Shown: positions 16,572 through 25,348 of the stretch, in pieces
How positions within the stretch are numbered: position 1 is the first letter of the stretch
Layout of the letters: each line of letters starts with the position of its first letter
NCBI RefSeq assembly: GCF_900129325.1
Contig: NZ_FQUP01000001.1
Coordinates: forward strand, 1,268,224-1,332,223
Direction: 5' to 3'
DNA: 64,000 nt
DNA from: Kaistia soli DSM 19436
GTDB taxonomy: Bacteria > Pseudomonadota > Alphaproteobacteria > Rhizobiales > Kaistiaceae
Notes under the pieces: generated by a model
Database searches by the model: none
The model's input: only the letters and a program-made list of their open reading frames with translations
Told to the model about the DNA's origin: nothing
Made by a program: the position numbers and the translations under genes

Positions 16572-17585
16572 ATGACAGAGGGGTGGCAACGGGTCGGCGC
16601 GATGAGCGCGCTCCCGAGCGTCCTGCGCGATCTCGGGGTCGATCCTGCCGAGGTGGCGGCTGCGGCAGATGTCGAACTTGAACTGCTTGCCGATCAGGAC
16701 AGCCAGATTCCGTTCCGCTCTGCCTGTCTGCTTACCAAGGTGGCGGCAGAACGAACGGGATGCGATCACATCGGCTTGCTGGTCGCTGCCCGCGAGGGAA
16801 GCGACACCCACAGTATTGGTGCCGTCGGCATGTTGATGCGGAACGCGCCGACGTTGGGGCGCGCGCTGCTTGACCTTTGCGAAAACCATCATCGCTACGT
16901 ACGTGGCGGCGTGCCCTATCTCGTTGCGCGCGACGGATCTGCCTGGCTCGGCTATGCCATCTACCAGGACCCAGGGGCGTCGGCGGAGCACTTCCAAGTT
17001 GGCGCGCTGGCCGTTGGCTTCAGCATGGTCAAGGAGTTGTGCCAAGCTCGGCCCGTTGAAGTTCTTCTTTCGCGCCGGCCGCCTGCCGATCCGCAGCCAT
17101 ACCGACAGTTCTTTGGCGCTCCGGTGACATTCGATGCCGACCAGTCGGCGCTCGTGTTCTCGACGGATGCGCTCGCGCTGCCCGTCGTGCGTGCCGATCC
17201 GGCTGCCCGGCAGGCCCTTGAAACACAGGTCCGCGATTATTGGGCTATCGACCTCCCGAAAGTGTCTGATCAGGTCGTCCGCCTGCTACGGCCGAGAGTC
17301 CTCTTCACGGATGACCGGTTGGCCTCCGTCGCCGCAGCGCTCGCGATGCATCCCCGGGTCCTGGAGCGCGCCCTGCAGGCCGAAGGTACGAGCTTTCGGG
17401 CGATCCTGAACCACACGCAAGTCGATGTTGCGCAGCGGCTGATGGCCCGGACCCGTCTCAGTATTACCGCGATCGCGGCCGCGCTCGGCTACGCCGACAC
17501 CAGCGCCTTCAGCAACGCCTTCCGCCGGCAGACCGGCCAGTCGCCGCGCGTCTGGCGCACAACCCACTTGGCTCAAGGCACCTAG
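16572..17585 (+). CDS. AraC-family regulator with arabinose-binding-type N-terminal domain
   Basis: 337 aa from ATG 16572. The N-terminal 200 residues match the effector domain found in OruR/ArgR-like AraC proteins (LPSVLRDLGVDPAEVAAAADV, GMLMRNAPTLGRALLDLCENH). The C-terminal 85 residues carry two helix-turn-helix units, the second being ITAIAAALGYADTSAFSNAF followed by RRQTGQSPRVWR. It most likely regulates the divergent BKACE operon in response to the substrate or a breakdown product. Confidence 0.85.
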   Translation: MTEGWQRVGAMSALPSVLRDLGVDPAEVAAAADVELELLADQDSQIPFRSACLLTKVAAERTGCDHIGLLVAAREGSDTHSIGAVGMLMRNAPTLGRALLDLCENHHRYVRGGVPYLVARDGSAWLGYAIYQDPGASAEHFQVGALAVGFSMVKELCQARPVEVLLSRRPPADPQPYRQFFGAPVTFDADQSALVFSTDALALPVVRADPAARQALETQVRDYWAIDLPKVSDQVVRLLRPRVLFTDDRLASVAAALAMHPRVLERALQAEGTSFRAILNHTQVDVAQRLMARTRLSITAIAAALGYADTSAFSNAFRRQTGQSPRVWRTTHLAQGT

Positions 17586-17644
17586 TCGATAGTGTTGCTG
17601 CGCCAGGGAACCGCCGGGGCAGGGCGCGAGATGGCAAACGGAGT

Positions 17645-17760
17645 GTGGGCGACCGCACCCCGTTGCGTTCCGAGATCGCTCGCGAAGTTGGCATGTCCAA
17701 GCACCAGCAGGTGCAAGTCGTCCGCGTGGCCAGTAATCCCGAGCCAGGGTTGGGCGGTCA
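17645..17760 (+). pseudogene. 5' fragment of a broken ParB-like/phage-type gene
   Basis: In one frame this reads LRSEIAREVGMSKHQQVQVVRVASNP, like the helix-turn-helix region of ParB-like or phage regulatory proteins of rhizobia. The similarity stops at about 17740. The sequence that would be expected next appears 880 bases downstream at 18621. Between them lies the opposite-strand PfpI gene. Recognition rests on memory of family sequences, so it is tentative. Confidence 0.35.
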
Positions 17761-17781
17761 CAATCCAGGTGGTCCCACCGC

Positions 17782-18498
17782 TTATGCAGGCGGTGAGGCC
17801 TTTGCGAGAGCCTGTTTCAGCCTGATCTTCGCCTGCGCATTGCGGTGCAGAATGAGCCTTGTGGCTTCGTCAGGCGCGCTCTCCGGAGAACCCGCGTTGA
17901 ACGGCGGAGACGGGTCATATTCGATCGCCAATTGGATCGCCTCGGCAACATCTAGCCCGGCGAGCTCGGCGACGATGAGCAAGGCAAAATCGATGCCCGC
18001 TGTTACCCCGCCGGCCGTGAAGATATTGCCATCTCGCACTATGCGACTGGGTTCATGCGTCGCATCGATCAGCGGAAGGAGGTCGCAGAACGCCCAATGA
18101 GTCGTAGCGCGGCGGCCTTGGAGAAGGCCAGCGGCGCCCAACAGGAAGGCGCCGACGCAGACAGAAGTGATGTAAGTCGCCTGCGCGGCCTGGCGACGAA
18201 TGAAAGCCACCGTCTCGGCATCTTCGACGGCATCTGCCACCCCCGCACCGCCGGGAACGCAGATGAGGTCGAACTTCGGACAATCGTCAAAAGTACAGCT
18301 CGGCATGAAGGTGAGGCCGCGGTCGCTTGTGACGGGCAGCATGCTCTTTGCCACGACATGCGTCTTCGACTGGGCGAACCTGCTCGGCTCCGAAACAGAG
18401 GCTGGCGTCCCAATCCGGCTCAGGACTTCGAACGGTCCGGTGAAATCCAGTTGCGTGATGCCAGGGAAGATGACGAAGCCGATATTGAAATCCGACAT
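17782..18498 (-). CDS. DJ-1/PfpI family protein, isonitrile-hydratase-like
   Basis: 238 aa from ATG 18498 with a GGAGA site. The start FNIGFVIFPGITQLDFTGPFEVL includes Asp18, and the nucleophile elbow TSVCVGAFLLGAAGLL places Cys114, followed by RRATTHW. This pattern is that of the isonitrile hydratase/GlxA-N branch of DJ-1/PfpI. The helix-turn-helix of GlxA regulators is absent, so it is probably an enzyme. It appears to sit within an older broken gene (fragments at 17645 and 18621), suggesting insertion. Confidence 0.8.
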   Translation of the reverse strand: MSDFNIGFVIFPGITQLDFTGPFEVLSRIGTPASVSEPSRFAQSKTHVVAKSMLPVTSDRGLTFMPSCTFDDCPKFDLICVPGGAGVADAVEDAETVAFIRRQAAQATYITSVCVGAFLLGAAGLLQGRRATTHWAFCDLLPLIDATHEPSRIVRDGNIFTAGGVTAGIDFALLIVAELAGLDVAEAIQLAIEYDPSPPFNAGSPESAPDEATRLILHRNAQAKIRLKQALAKASPPA

Positions 18499-18620
18499 GA
18501 GTATCTCCGTCGAATGGGCCGGTAGGCGATGGCGGATGCTGAAGATGATATGCGAGTGACGCACGGCAACAAGCATGGCTGGACACCGCTCCGACCCGGT
18601 AGGCACACTCCTGCTGGGGC

Positions 18621-18715
18621 GCGAATTCGAGCGCCAAGTCGAAAGCGACCCTCCGCCTATCGTCACCGCCCCTGCAGAACTTCCGGGCAATCGCCTGGAC
18701 GTCCGAGGGGTCTAG
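18621..18715 (+). pseudogene. 3' fragment of a broken ParB-like/phage-type gene
   Basis: One frame reads REFERQVESDPPPIVTAPAE and then stops at 18713. In related rhizobial proteins, as I remember them, this segment directly follows the VGMSKxQQV...RVAxxP stretch found at 17645-17740. The two fragments are in the same order and strand, with the PfpI gene between them. The remaining bases of 18499-19067 contain no gene that I can support. Confidence 0.35.
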
Positions 18716-19067
18716 CCCTTCCCGATCAACTCAGCCCTGGCCGACTATCGCGTCAAGGCTTTCGTCTGGCACGTCGCAGCTATCGCGCGACAGGCGTCGC
18801 CCTAAGGCGATGGTTGGATTCCCAATCGAGGAACCGATGCAGAACAGGTTGGAACAAGCACTCGGTTCCAACCGGCCTAACCACATGAAATCGTTCGCGG
18901 TGCGCGCCTCGCCCCCAGGCACCATTCTTCTTTTCACATCACGTCTGTTGCCCAGCCTGCCGCGTCTTCGGGATTGCGGCCGGGGACGATCCCTCGTAAC
19001 CAACGGCCATGATGCGATCGGGCCGGTCGAGGCGACCTGCGCCCTGCGACACCGCACGGAGCCCTCG

Positions 19068-20255
19068 ATGACGCCTGAGACCGTTGCCTTTCCGCCGCAT
19101 GCCCGGCCCGATATCCGGGCGTTGTCTGCCTCCCGGATCCGCGTCATCGCCAATGCGGCGATGGGGCGGCGCGACATGGCCGCCTTCTGGTTCGGCGAGA
19201 GCGACCAGCCCACGCCCGCTTTCATTTCGGACGCCGCCATCGCTTCGCTTGGGCGGCAGGAGACGTTCTACACGCAGAATCTCGGTCGTCCGGCGCTACG
19301 CAGCGCGATCGCCCGATATAGCAGCGCGCTACACGACATCGCGCTCGATGACGACCGCATCGCCGTGGTCGCCTCAGGCGATTCGGGACTGATGCTGACG
19401 TCGCAGATGCTGGTCTCGCCGGGAGACCGGGTCGTCGTGGTGACACCGATCTGGCCCAATATCGCGGAGATGCCGCGGATCATGGGCGCCGATGTCGTCC
19501 GCCATTCGCTCGTCATCGAAAATGGCCGCTGGCGGCTCGATGTCGACAGGCTGATCGCTGATTTGACTCCCGATACGCGGATGCTGATCGTCAATTCGCC
19601 CAACAACCCCACAGGCTGGACGATCGAGGCCGAGGACCAGGCCGCGCTTCTGGCGCACTGCAGGCACCACGGCATCTGGATCCTCTCCGACGACGTCTAT
19701 GAGCGTCTGGTCTTTCGGCCGGGTGTCGAGGTGGCGCCGTCGATACTGGCGATTGCCGATGCCGAGGACCGGCTGATCGTCGTCAACAGCTTCTCCAAGG
19801 CCTGGCGCATGACCGGATGGCGCGTCGGCTGGATCACGGCACCGGCGGCGATGATGGGGGACCTTGCCAAGGTCATCGAGTACAATACGTCCTGCCTTCC
19901 GGACTTCACACAGCATGGCGCGATCGCGGCGGTCTCCGATGCGCAGAGCGAGGCGACGGTGAGCCGCTTCCGGGCCGATCTCGCGCAGTCGCGCGGGCTC
20001 CTGGTCGATGGGCTGAAGGGGCTCGGCGGCGTCGAGGTCCCCGAAGCGGATGGTGCGATGTACGCCTTCTTCCGCATCGAAGGCCGTCCCGACTGCATGG
20101 CGCTCGCGCGCGATCTCGTCGATCAGGTCGGGCTGGGGCTGGCGCCCGGCAGCGCCTTCGGGCCGGAAGGCGAGGGCTGGCTGCGCTGGTGTTTCGCGGC
20201 GGCGCCGGACAAGATTGCAGACGGGCTCGACCGGCTACGCAGCTTCCTGCGCTGA
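19068..20255 (+). CDS. PLP-dependent class I/II aminotransferase
   Basis: 395 aa; ATG 19068 is chosen because GGAG precedes it and the homology begins there. Fold type I features: GESDQPTP near the start, VNSPNNPTGW (binding-loop Asn and Pro), SDDVYERL (Asp for the pyridine N) and NSFSKAWRMTGWRVGW with Lys244 as the Schiff-base lysine and Arg for carboxylate binding. It transfers an amino group between an amino acid and a 2-oxo acid; the substrate is not evident. It converges with the SDR gene at 20261, with only 5 bases between stops. Confidence 0.85.
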   Translation: MTPETVAFPPHARPDIRALSASRIRVIANAAMGRRDMAAFWFGESDQPTPAFISDAAIASLGRQETFYTQNLGRPALRSAIARYSSALHDIALDDDRIAVVASGDSGLMLTSQMLVSPGDRVVVVTPIWPNIAEMPRIMGADVVRHSLVIENGRWRLDVDRLIADLTPDTRMLIVNSPNNPTGWTIEAEDQAALLAHCRHHGIWILSDDVYERLVFRPGVEVAPSILAIADAEDRLIVVNSFSKAWRMTGWRVGWITAPAAMMGDLAKVIEYNTSCLPDFTQHGAIAAVSDAQSEATVSRFRADLAQSRGLLVDGLKGLGGVEVPEADGAMYAFFRIEGRPDCMALARDLVDQVGLGLAPGSAFGPEGEGWLRWCFAAAPDKIADGLDRLRSFLR

Positions 20256-20260
20256 AGCCG

Positions 20261-21037
20261 TCAGACCAGAAGCGACTGACCCCCGTCGATCCAGATCGGC
20301 GTTCCGGTGATGTGACGCGAGCGATCGGAGGCGAGGAAAACGACGAGGTCGGCGACTTCTTCACTGGTGCCGGGCTCGCCGCGCGTCAGCGGAACGGTGC
20401 CTTGCGGAAATTCAACGGGGACCGGCGGCTCGACGCCCTGCTTCTCGGTGTTGTCGTCGATTTCGGTGTCGATGGCACCGGGACAGATAACGTTGACGCG
20501 GATGCGATAGCGGGCAAGTTCCAGCGCCGCCATCTGGCCGAGCGCCAACTGCCCGGCCTTGGTGGTCGCATAAGCCGAGGCGCCGGGCGTGGTAAAGGTG
20601 CGCGTGCCGTTGATCGAGGATGTGATGATGATCGACCCGCCCGTCTCCAGCATGGCCGGCACGGTGTAGCGCAGCGTCAGGAACGTGCCGCGCAAATTGA
20701 TGCGCGAAGTCTCGTCCCAGTCATCCGGCGATAGCTCGTGCAGCGGCGCCCAGACACCATTGATGCCGGCATTTGCGAAGACTATGGAAAGACTGCCCAA
20801 CTCGTCGAGCGTCCGCGCGACGGCGCTTTCCATCGCAACGGCATCGGCGATGTCGGCAGTGATGGCCAAGGCATGGCGACCGCGTTCCCGGATCTCAGCC
20901 GCAACGGCGTCGATCTCGTCTTGAGAGCGGCTGATGACGACGACGTCGGAGCCCCCATCAGCGAGCTTCAAGGCCGCCGCCCGGCCGATGCCGCTGCCCG
21001 CGCCAGTGACGAGCGAAACCTTGCCTTGAAGTTCCAT
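20261..21037 (-). CDS. SDR family oxidoreductase
   Basis: 258 aa classical short-chain dehydrogenase. Cofactor motif TGAGSGIG near residue 12, NAG motif (FANAGING), catalytic Ser in IIITSSINGT and Tyr-Lys in SAYATTKAG. The C-terminal IWIDGGQSLLV is the usual SDR end. NAD or NADP preference and substrate are not clear. Adjacent to, but transcribed toward, the aminotransferase. Confidence 0.85.
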   Translation of the reverse strand: MELQGKVSLVTGAGSGIGRAAALKLADGGSDVVVISRSQDEIDAVAAEIRERGRHALAITADIADAVAMESAVARTLDELGSLSIVFANAGINGVWAPLHELSPDDWDETSRINLRGTFLTLRYTVPAMLETGGSIIITSSINGTRTFTTPGASAYATTKAGQLALGQMAALELARYRIRVNVICPGAIDTEIDDNTEKQGVEPPVPVEFPQGTVPLTRGEPGTSEEVADLVVFLASDRSRHITGTPIWIDGGQSLLV

Positions 21038-21084
21038 CGACGGTCCTTGCTGTTCGGCGCGGCATTGTCGCGTTGTTGATCAGC

Positions 21085-21121
21085 GGCGGCGGGCGGAACG
21101 GTACCGCTCCTGCCCGCCGCC
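21085..21121 (-). terminator. Hairpin downstream of the DUF892 gene
   Basis: GGCGGCGGGC pairs with GCCCGCCGCC around a 17-base loop that contains its own short dyad (GAGCGGTACCG on the minus strand). It lies 16 bases after the DUF892 stop and before the SDR start at 21037. No T-run is visible. Probable transcript end. Confidence 0.4.
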
Positions 21122-21136
21122 GTAACGGTCGCCTGA

Positions 21137-21634
21137 TCAGGCAGCGGCCTTCTGGTTGAGCGCGGCCGTGCCGAGCTTTGAAAGCGCCGCATCCGTCGCC
21201 TTCTCTTCGCCGAGGGTCGCGTCGAGCAGCGCAACGGCGTCCTTCATGCCGAGCTGCTGTGCCCAGGCGCGCAGCGTGCCGTAGCGGGCCATCTCGTAGT
21301 GCTCGACGGCCTGTGCCGCGGCGACGAGGCCGGGATCAAGCGCCGCTGTGCCGGCGAAATCTTCCATGATCTCCTTGCCTTCCTCGACGATGCCGAGAAT
21401 GGCCTCGCAGGTCTTGCCGCGTGCCGGCTTGCCGACCAGTTCGAACACCTGTTCCAGGCGGTCGACATGCGTCTCGGTCTCGTCGCGATGCTTTTCGAAA
21501 GCAGCGGTCAGCTCAGGCGACTGTGCAGCTTTTGCCATCTTCGGCAGAGCACGGAGGATCTGCTTCTCGGCGAAGTAGATGTCCTTGAGGGTCTCAAAGA
21601 AGAGGTCGTTCAAATCCTTGGGCTGCTTGGCCAT
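21137..21634 (-). CDS. Ferritin-like DUF892 (YciE-type) protein
   Basis: 165 aa, all alpha. It begins DLNDLFFETLKDIYFAEKQIL, the DUF892 signature, and carries Glu/His metal-site candidates: FAEKQ, HRDETETH and VEHYEMARYG. Such proteins are small four-helix iron-binding relatives induced under osmotic and general stress. The next gene on the other side (21866) is a YciE-associated type of SDR, and a pairing under stress control is common in alphaproteobacteria. I looked for an EcfG promoter between them and saw no convincing match. Confidence 0.9.
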   Translation of the reverse strand: MAKQPKDLNDLFFETLKDIYFAEKQILRALPKMAKAAQSPELTAAFEKHRDETETHVDRLEQVFELVGKPARGKTCEAILGIVEEGKEIMEDFAGTAALDPGLVAAAQAVEHYEMARYGTLRAWAQQLGMKDAVALLDATLGEEKATDAALSKLGTAALNQKAAA

Positions 21635-21865
21635 GTGTCTTCTCCAGCAATTGGGGTGGCTCCGGCGCAGTCTTCGCCCCCAGCGATAGACGAACCGTCG
21701 AGGCTACAAGTCGCCGAGGTCGCCAGACGTTCCATTGCATCGTCGCAAACCGCGGTGCCGGCCACTTCGGAACGATCGGCGCACCGTTGGATTGGGTCGG
21801 TAGAAGGTGGCCGCCATCGCCGCCGCTCATACCAACATCATCAATCCTTCCGGGAGACGAAAGCC

Positions 21866-22723
21866 GTGAACGCTTATCCAAGACCGCCCTTCCCGAGCCA
21901 GCCGCAGCCCATGCCGGGCGCGACAGCCAGCATGGATCCCGTGCCTGACCATGGAGAGACGTCCTACAAGGGTTCGGGACGCCTCAAGGGCATGAAGGCC
22001 GTCATCACCGGCGGCGACAGCGGCATTGGCCGCGCGGTGGCGATCGCCTATGCCCGCGAGGGCGCCGACGTGCTTATCTCCTATCTCAATGAGGATGCCG
22101 ACGCCGAGGCGACGCGGGCGCTCGTCGAGAAGGAGGGCCGCAAGGCCGTGCTGGTGGCAGGGGACATCCAGAATTCGGCCCATTGCCGCGCGATCATCGA
22201 CAAAGCAATGCAGGAACTCGGCGGCATCGACATCCTTGTCAACAATGCCGCGCATCAGGCGAGCTTCACGTCGATCGAGGATATCAGCGACGAGGAATGG
22301 GACCTGACCTTCCGCGTCAACATCCATGCGATGTTCTATCTGACCAAGGCCGCCGTCCCGCACATGAAGGCAGGCGCCTCGATTATCAACACCGCCTCGA
22401 TCAATTCGGACAGCCCCAGCCCGCACCTTCTCGCCTATGCGACGACGAAAGGCGCAATCCAGAACTTCACCGCGGGACTTGCGCAACTGCTGGCCGAAAA
22501 GGGCATTCGCGCCAACAGCGTCGCCCCCGGCCCGATCTGGACGCCGCTCATTCCCTCGACCATGCCCGAGGACAAGGTCACCAATTTTGGCAAGCAGGTT
22601 CCCATGCAGCGCCCCGGCCAGCCGGCGGAACTCGCGACGGCCTATGTGATGCTCGCTGACCCGCTTTCGAGCTACGTCTCCGGCGCGACGATCGCCGTCA
22701 CCGGCGGCAAGCCGATCCTCTAG
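21866..22723 (+). CDS. SDR family oxidoreductase, general-stress type (YhdG/YdaD-like)
   Basis: 285 aa from GTG 21866 with GGGAG seven bases upstream. An N-terminal extension rich in Pro (YPRPPFPSQPQPMPG) leads to GKMKAV-type strand 1 and TGGDSGIG. NNAAHQ, INTASINSD (Ser) and LLAYATTKG (Tyr-Lys) complete the active site, and GGKPIL ends it. This long-N-terminus SDR group is typical of glucose-dehydrogenase-like stress proteins. Divergent from the DUF892 gene. Confidence 0.85.
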   Translation: MNAYPRPPFPSQPQPMPGATASMDPVPDHGETSYKGSGRLKGMKAVITGGDSGIGRAVAIAYAREGADVLISYLNEDADAEATRALVEKEGRKAVLVAGDIQNSAHCRAIIDKAMQELGGIDILVNNAAHQASFTSIEDISDEEWDLTFRVNIHAMFYLTKAAVPHMKAGASIINTASINSDSPSPHLLAYATTKGAIQNFTAGLAQLLAEKGIRANSVAPGPIWTPLIPSTMPEDKVTNFGKQVPMQRPGQPAELATAYVMLADPLSSYVSGATIAVTGGKPIL

Positions 22724-22840
22724 CGATGGCCCCCGATCTGCGGGAACCGGCCTCTGTGCCGACCCGTTGGTCAGGAAATGACGAGGGGCCCTCGCTGCCG
22801 CGGGGGCGGAGGGGCTCACTCGAGCAGCCGGTGCCGGACC

Positions 22841-23126
22841 ATGCAGTTCGACAAGATCTTCGCGGCGTTCGCCAACCGGGCAGCACGGGCGGCCGGCAGT
22901 CCGGTAGCGTTCCTGATCTGCGTTGCAGGCGTCGTGCTCTGGGCCATATCCGGCCCGTTCTTCGGATTTTCGGAGACGTGGCAGCTCGTCATCAACACGA
23001 GCACGACCATCATCACCTCAGGAACTCGAACGGCTGCATCTGCGCTGCGAGGATATGGCTCGTCGCGCGTCAGCAGCGGTCGAAAAGGCCAAGCAGGCGC
23101 GCCGCGCCCGTGGACACGCCGTCTAG
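22841..23126 (+). pseudogene. Low-affinity iron permease, internally deleted
   Basis: ATG 22841 opens MQFDKIFAAFANRAARAAG, the N-terminus of the low-affinity iron permease family, through the first membrane helix and ETWQLVINTSTTIIT. Normal members continue with FLMVFLIQNTQNRD. Here the sequence jumps at about 23013 to the family's C-terminal helix (ELERLHLRCEDMARRASA to QARRARGHAV) in a different frame, which stops at 23126. About 35-40 codons are missing and the frame is shifted, so the gene cannot make a working permease. Confidence 0.7.
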
Positions 23127-23136
23127 ACGTATCTGC

Positions 23137-24780
23137 TCAGACGGTGCGACGGCGACGCCTCAGCCGCGCCATCACCATCGTCGTCAGTTCGCCGAATTCG
23201 CGCATGCCGAGACGACGGGCCACCACGGCATAGACGCCGACGCCGACGCCGCAGAGGATGATTGCCCGCAAGACAGCGACGCCAACATGCAGGCCGGGCA
23301 GCCACTGCATCAGTCCATAGCGGAGCGCGAGGCCACAGCCGATGGCGACTGCGGCGGCGAAGCCCGAGCGCACAGCGCCGTCGATCATGCCTGGCGCCGT
23401 GCCAAGGGCCATGCCGCGGTCGCGCGCCTCGCGCTCGAAGCGCCGCCGCTGCAGCCAGCCGAGAACAAGGACATAGACGATGATGGCGATGGAGCTAGCA
23501 ATGGCAAGGCCGATCGCGCCTGCCTGCTGGCGCAGCACCACATAGAGCGGGATCAGTATGATCGTGACGGCCGTACCGACAATCGTCGGCACCCATGTAC
23601 TGCCGAGCGCATAAAAGCCGCGGCTGATCAGGGTCTGCGCAGCCCATCCGCACAGGCCGATGCTCATATAGGCGAGCACAGTACCGGTCGCGGCAGCGTC
23701 GGCGGCGCTGAAGCGGCTCGCGAACGCCCCCCAGACGAGATAGACCGCCTCAACGCCCGCTAGCGTCATGCAGACCTGCGCTGCGAAAGTCGCCACCAGC
23801 ATCAGGCGGACGGCGTGGACCAGCACGCCATAGGCCTCGGGAATGCTGCCGGCCGCAACCATCCGGCTCAGCGAAGGATAGGCGGCGACGCCGACCGCCA
23901 TGCCGAACACGCCGATCGGTACATTCATCAACGTGCGCGCATATTGGAGATAGGAGAGCTCGCCCGCCGCGAGATAGGATGCCTGGTTCTTGATGATCCA
24001 CTGGTCGACCAGCACGATCGAGAAGCCGATCATGATCGGCAGCGACAACACGAGGTAGCGGCGCAAGTCCGGATTGCGGAAGGAAAGGATCGGATACCAG
24101 CGCATATGGCCCCTTAGGCAGCCATAAAGCGGCAGTCCGAACGGTCCGACGATCGAACCGACGAGCACGCCCCAAGCAAAGCCATCGGCGCCCCAGCCTA
24201 GATACGCCCCGACGAGGCCTCCGGCGATGATGCCCACCGAATAGACGAGCGGCGCCATGGCCGGCAGGACATGGCGATCCTGCGCTTGCAGCGTCGCCGA
24301 AAGCAGCCCGCCGACAACATGGAAGAACTGCGCCGGCAGGATGATCCGCATCAGGCGAACCAGTGTGTCGACTTCGGCGGGATCGTTGAACCCCGGTGCG
24401 ACGACGCCTGCCAGTGGCCGCGCGAACACCATGAGCAGCACGATGCCGAGCGTTCCGGCCAGCAGCATGAAGTTCGCAATGACGCTGAAGGCCCGCCAGC
24501 CGCCCTCCTCTTCGCCGCGCTGAACATGCGCCAGGAAGATCGGGATGAAGACGATCGAAAGAGCACCGGCCGCGAGCAGGTAATTCAGGAAATCCGGCAG
24601 CGTGAACGATGCGAAATAGAGATCGGCCTGCCGACTGGCGCCGAGCGTGCGCCCGACAATCTGCTCGCGCACGAGGCCGATGATGCGCGACAGGAAGATC
24701 GAGGTCGCCCAGATCGCCGAGGCGATGCCGATGGTACGAGCCCGGCTGGGCGCGGTCTGTGCAGGCTTTGTCTCGTCCAC
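23137..24780 (-). CDS. murJ: MurJ-family lipid II flippase (MVF/MOP superfamily)
   Basis: 547 aa with about 14 membrane helices. N-terminal IWATSIFLSRIIGLVREQIVGRTLG has the Arg pair conserved in MurJ, and FASFTLPDFLNYLLAAGALSIVFIP contains the PDxxNxxxAxGxLxxAFxP-like motif. MurJ moves lipid II across the inner membrane for peptidoglycan synthesis. A paralogue devoted to another polyprenol-linked glycan cannot be excluded, as the cationic cavity residues were not checked. Converges with the deleted permease gene. Confidence 0.75.
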   Translation of the reverse strand: MDETKPAQTAPSRARTIGIASAIWATSIFLSRIIGLVREQIVGRTLGASRQADLYFASFTLPDFLNYLLAAGALSIVFIPIFLAHVQRGEEEGGWRAFSVIANFMLLAGTLGIVLLMVFARPLAGVVAPGFNDPAEVDTLVRLMRIILPAQFFHVVGGLLSATLQAQDRHVLPAMAPLVYSVGIIAGGLVGAYLGWGADGFAWGVLVGSIVGPFGLPLYGCLRGHMRWYPILSFRNPDLRRYLVLSLPIMIGFSIVLVDQWIIKNQASYLAAGELSYLQYARTLMNVPIGVFGMAVGVAAYPSLSRMVAAGSIPEAYGVLVHAVRLMLVATFAAQVCMTLAGVEAVYLVWGAFASRFSAADAAATGTVLAYMSIGLCGWAAQTLISRGFYALGSTWVPTIVGTAVTIILIPLYVVLRQQAGAIGLAIASSIAIIVYVLVLGWLQRRRFEREARDRGMALGTAPGMIDGAVRSGFAAAVAIGCGLALRYGLMQWLPGLHVGVAVLRAIILCGVGVGVYAVVARRLGMREFGELTTMVMARLRRRRRTV

Positions 24781-24883
24781 GCGATCATTCCCGGCGCGCG
24801 ATTCGGCGCCATCTGCCGGGACATTAGGTGAAAACCCTCTCGAACGGCGAGCGTCATAAAGCCCCGCCCGTCGAGGGGCGGAA

Positions 24884-25132
24884 TCAGCCCTTCATCAGGC
24901 GGCGGGAATTGGCGCGAACGCGGCGACGATAGGACGCCACGACATGGTCGACCGCCTTGCCGGACATCAGCGCCATGGTCGCATCCTCGGCGGCCGCTAG
25001 CTTCTCCGCCACCATCAGCCGCGCTTCCGCCTCAGCCTTCGGGCCGCCGGCCGCCATCTTCATGGTGCGCAGGAAGATCACCTGCTGCGACTCGAAGGCA
25101 AGGCTGGCGAGATTCTGGAAGAGCGAGAACAT
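24884..25132 (-). CDS. Small unknown protein (82 aa)
   Basis: Start set at ATG 25132 (MFSLFQNLASLAFESQQVIFLR); longer frames upstream are unlikely. Mostly helical: an amphipathic N-terminus, a Gly/Ala/Glu-rich middle (AAGGPKAEAEARLMVAEKLAA) and a strongly basic end (SYRRRVRANSRRLMKG). It resembles small phasin-like or DNA-binding proteins found in Hyphomicrobiales, but I know of no assigned function. It lies between murJ and the arylsulfatase, each separately spaced. Confidence 0.6.
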   Translation of the reverse strand: MFSLFQNLASLAFESQQVIFLRTMKMAAGGPKAEAEARLMVAEKLAAAEDATMALMSGKAVDHVVASYRRRVRANSRRLMKG

Positions 25133-25285
25133 AGTGAAACCCTTATGCAGCGGAACGCACATCGATGGGTGCGGCGCTGCAGCCGGGCTCTCGATTTCGG
25201 ACGGGGGAATGTGACCCTTTCGCCGCTGCCTTTCAATGCCGATTATGGCCGGCAGTTGCGTGTTCATGGGGCCGGCCGACAATAA

Positions 25286-25323
25286 AGGGCCGCGACACGC
25301 CACTGACGGCGGATCGCGGCCCT
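25286..25323 (-). terminator. Terminator of the arylsulfatase gene
   Basis: On the minus strand AGGGCCGCGA pairs with TCGCGGCCCT around an 18-base loop and is followed by TTATTGT, a good intrinsic terminator 25 bases past the sulfatase stop. The loop holds a second small dyad (CGCCGTCAGTGGCG). Confidence 0.65.
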
Positions 25324-25348
25324 TCAAACGACGAGGTCGAGACTGACG

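Noticed and set aside
21635-21865. Possible EcfG (general stress sigma) promoter between the DUF892 and SDR genes
   Set aside because: GGAAC occurs at two places, but the following -10 element is at the wrong distance or does not match GTT, so I do not list a promoter.
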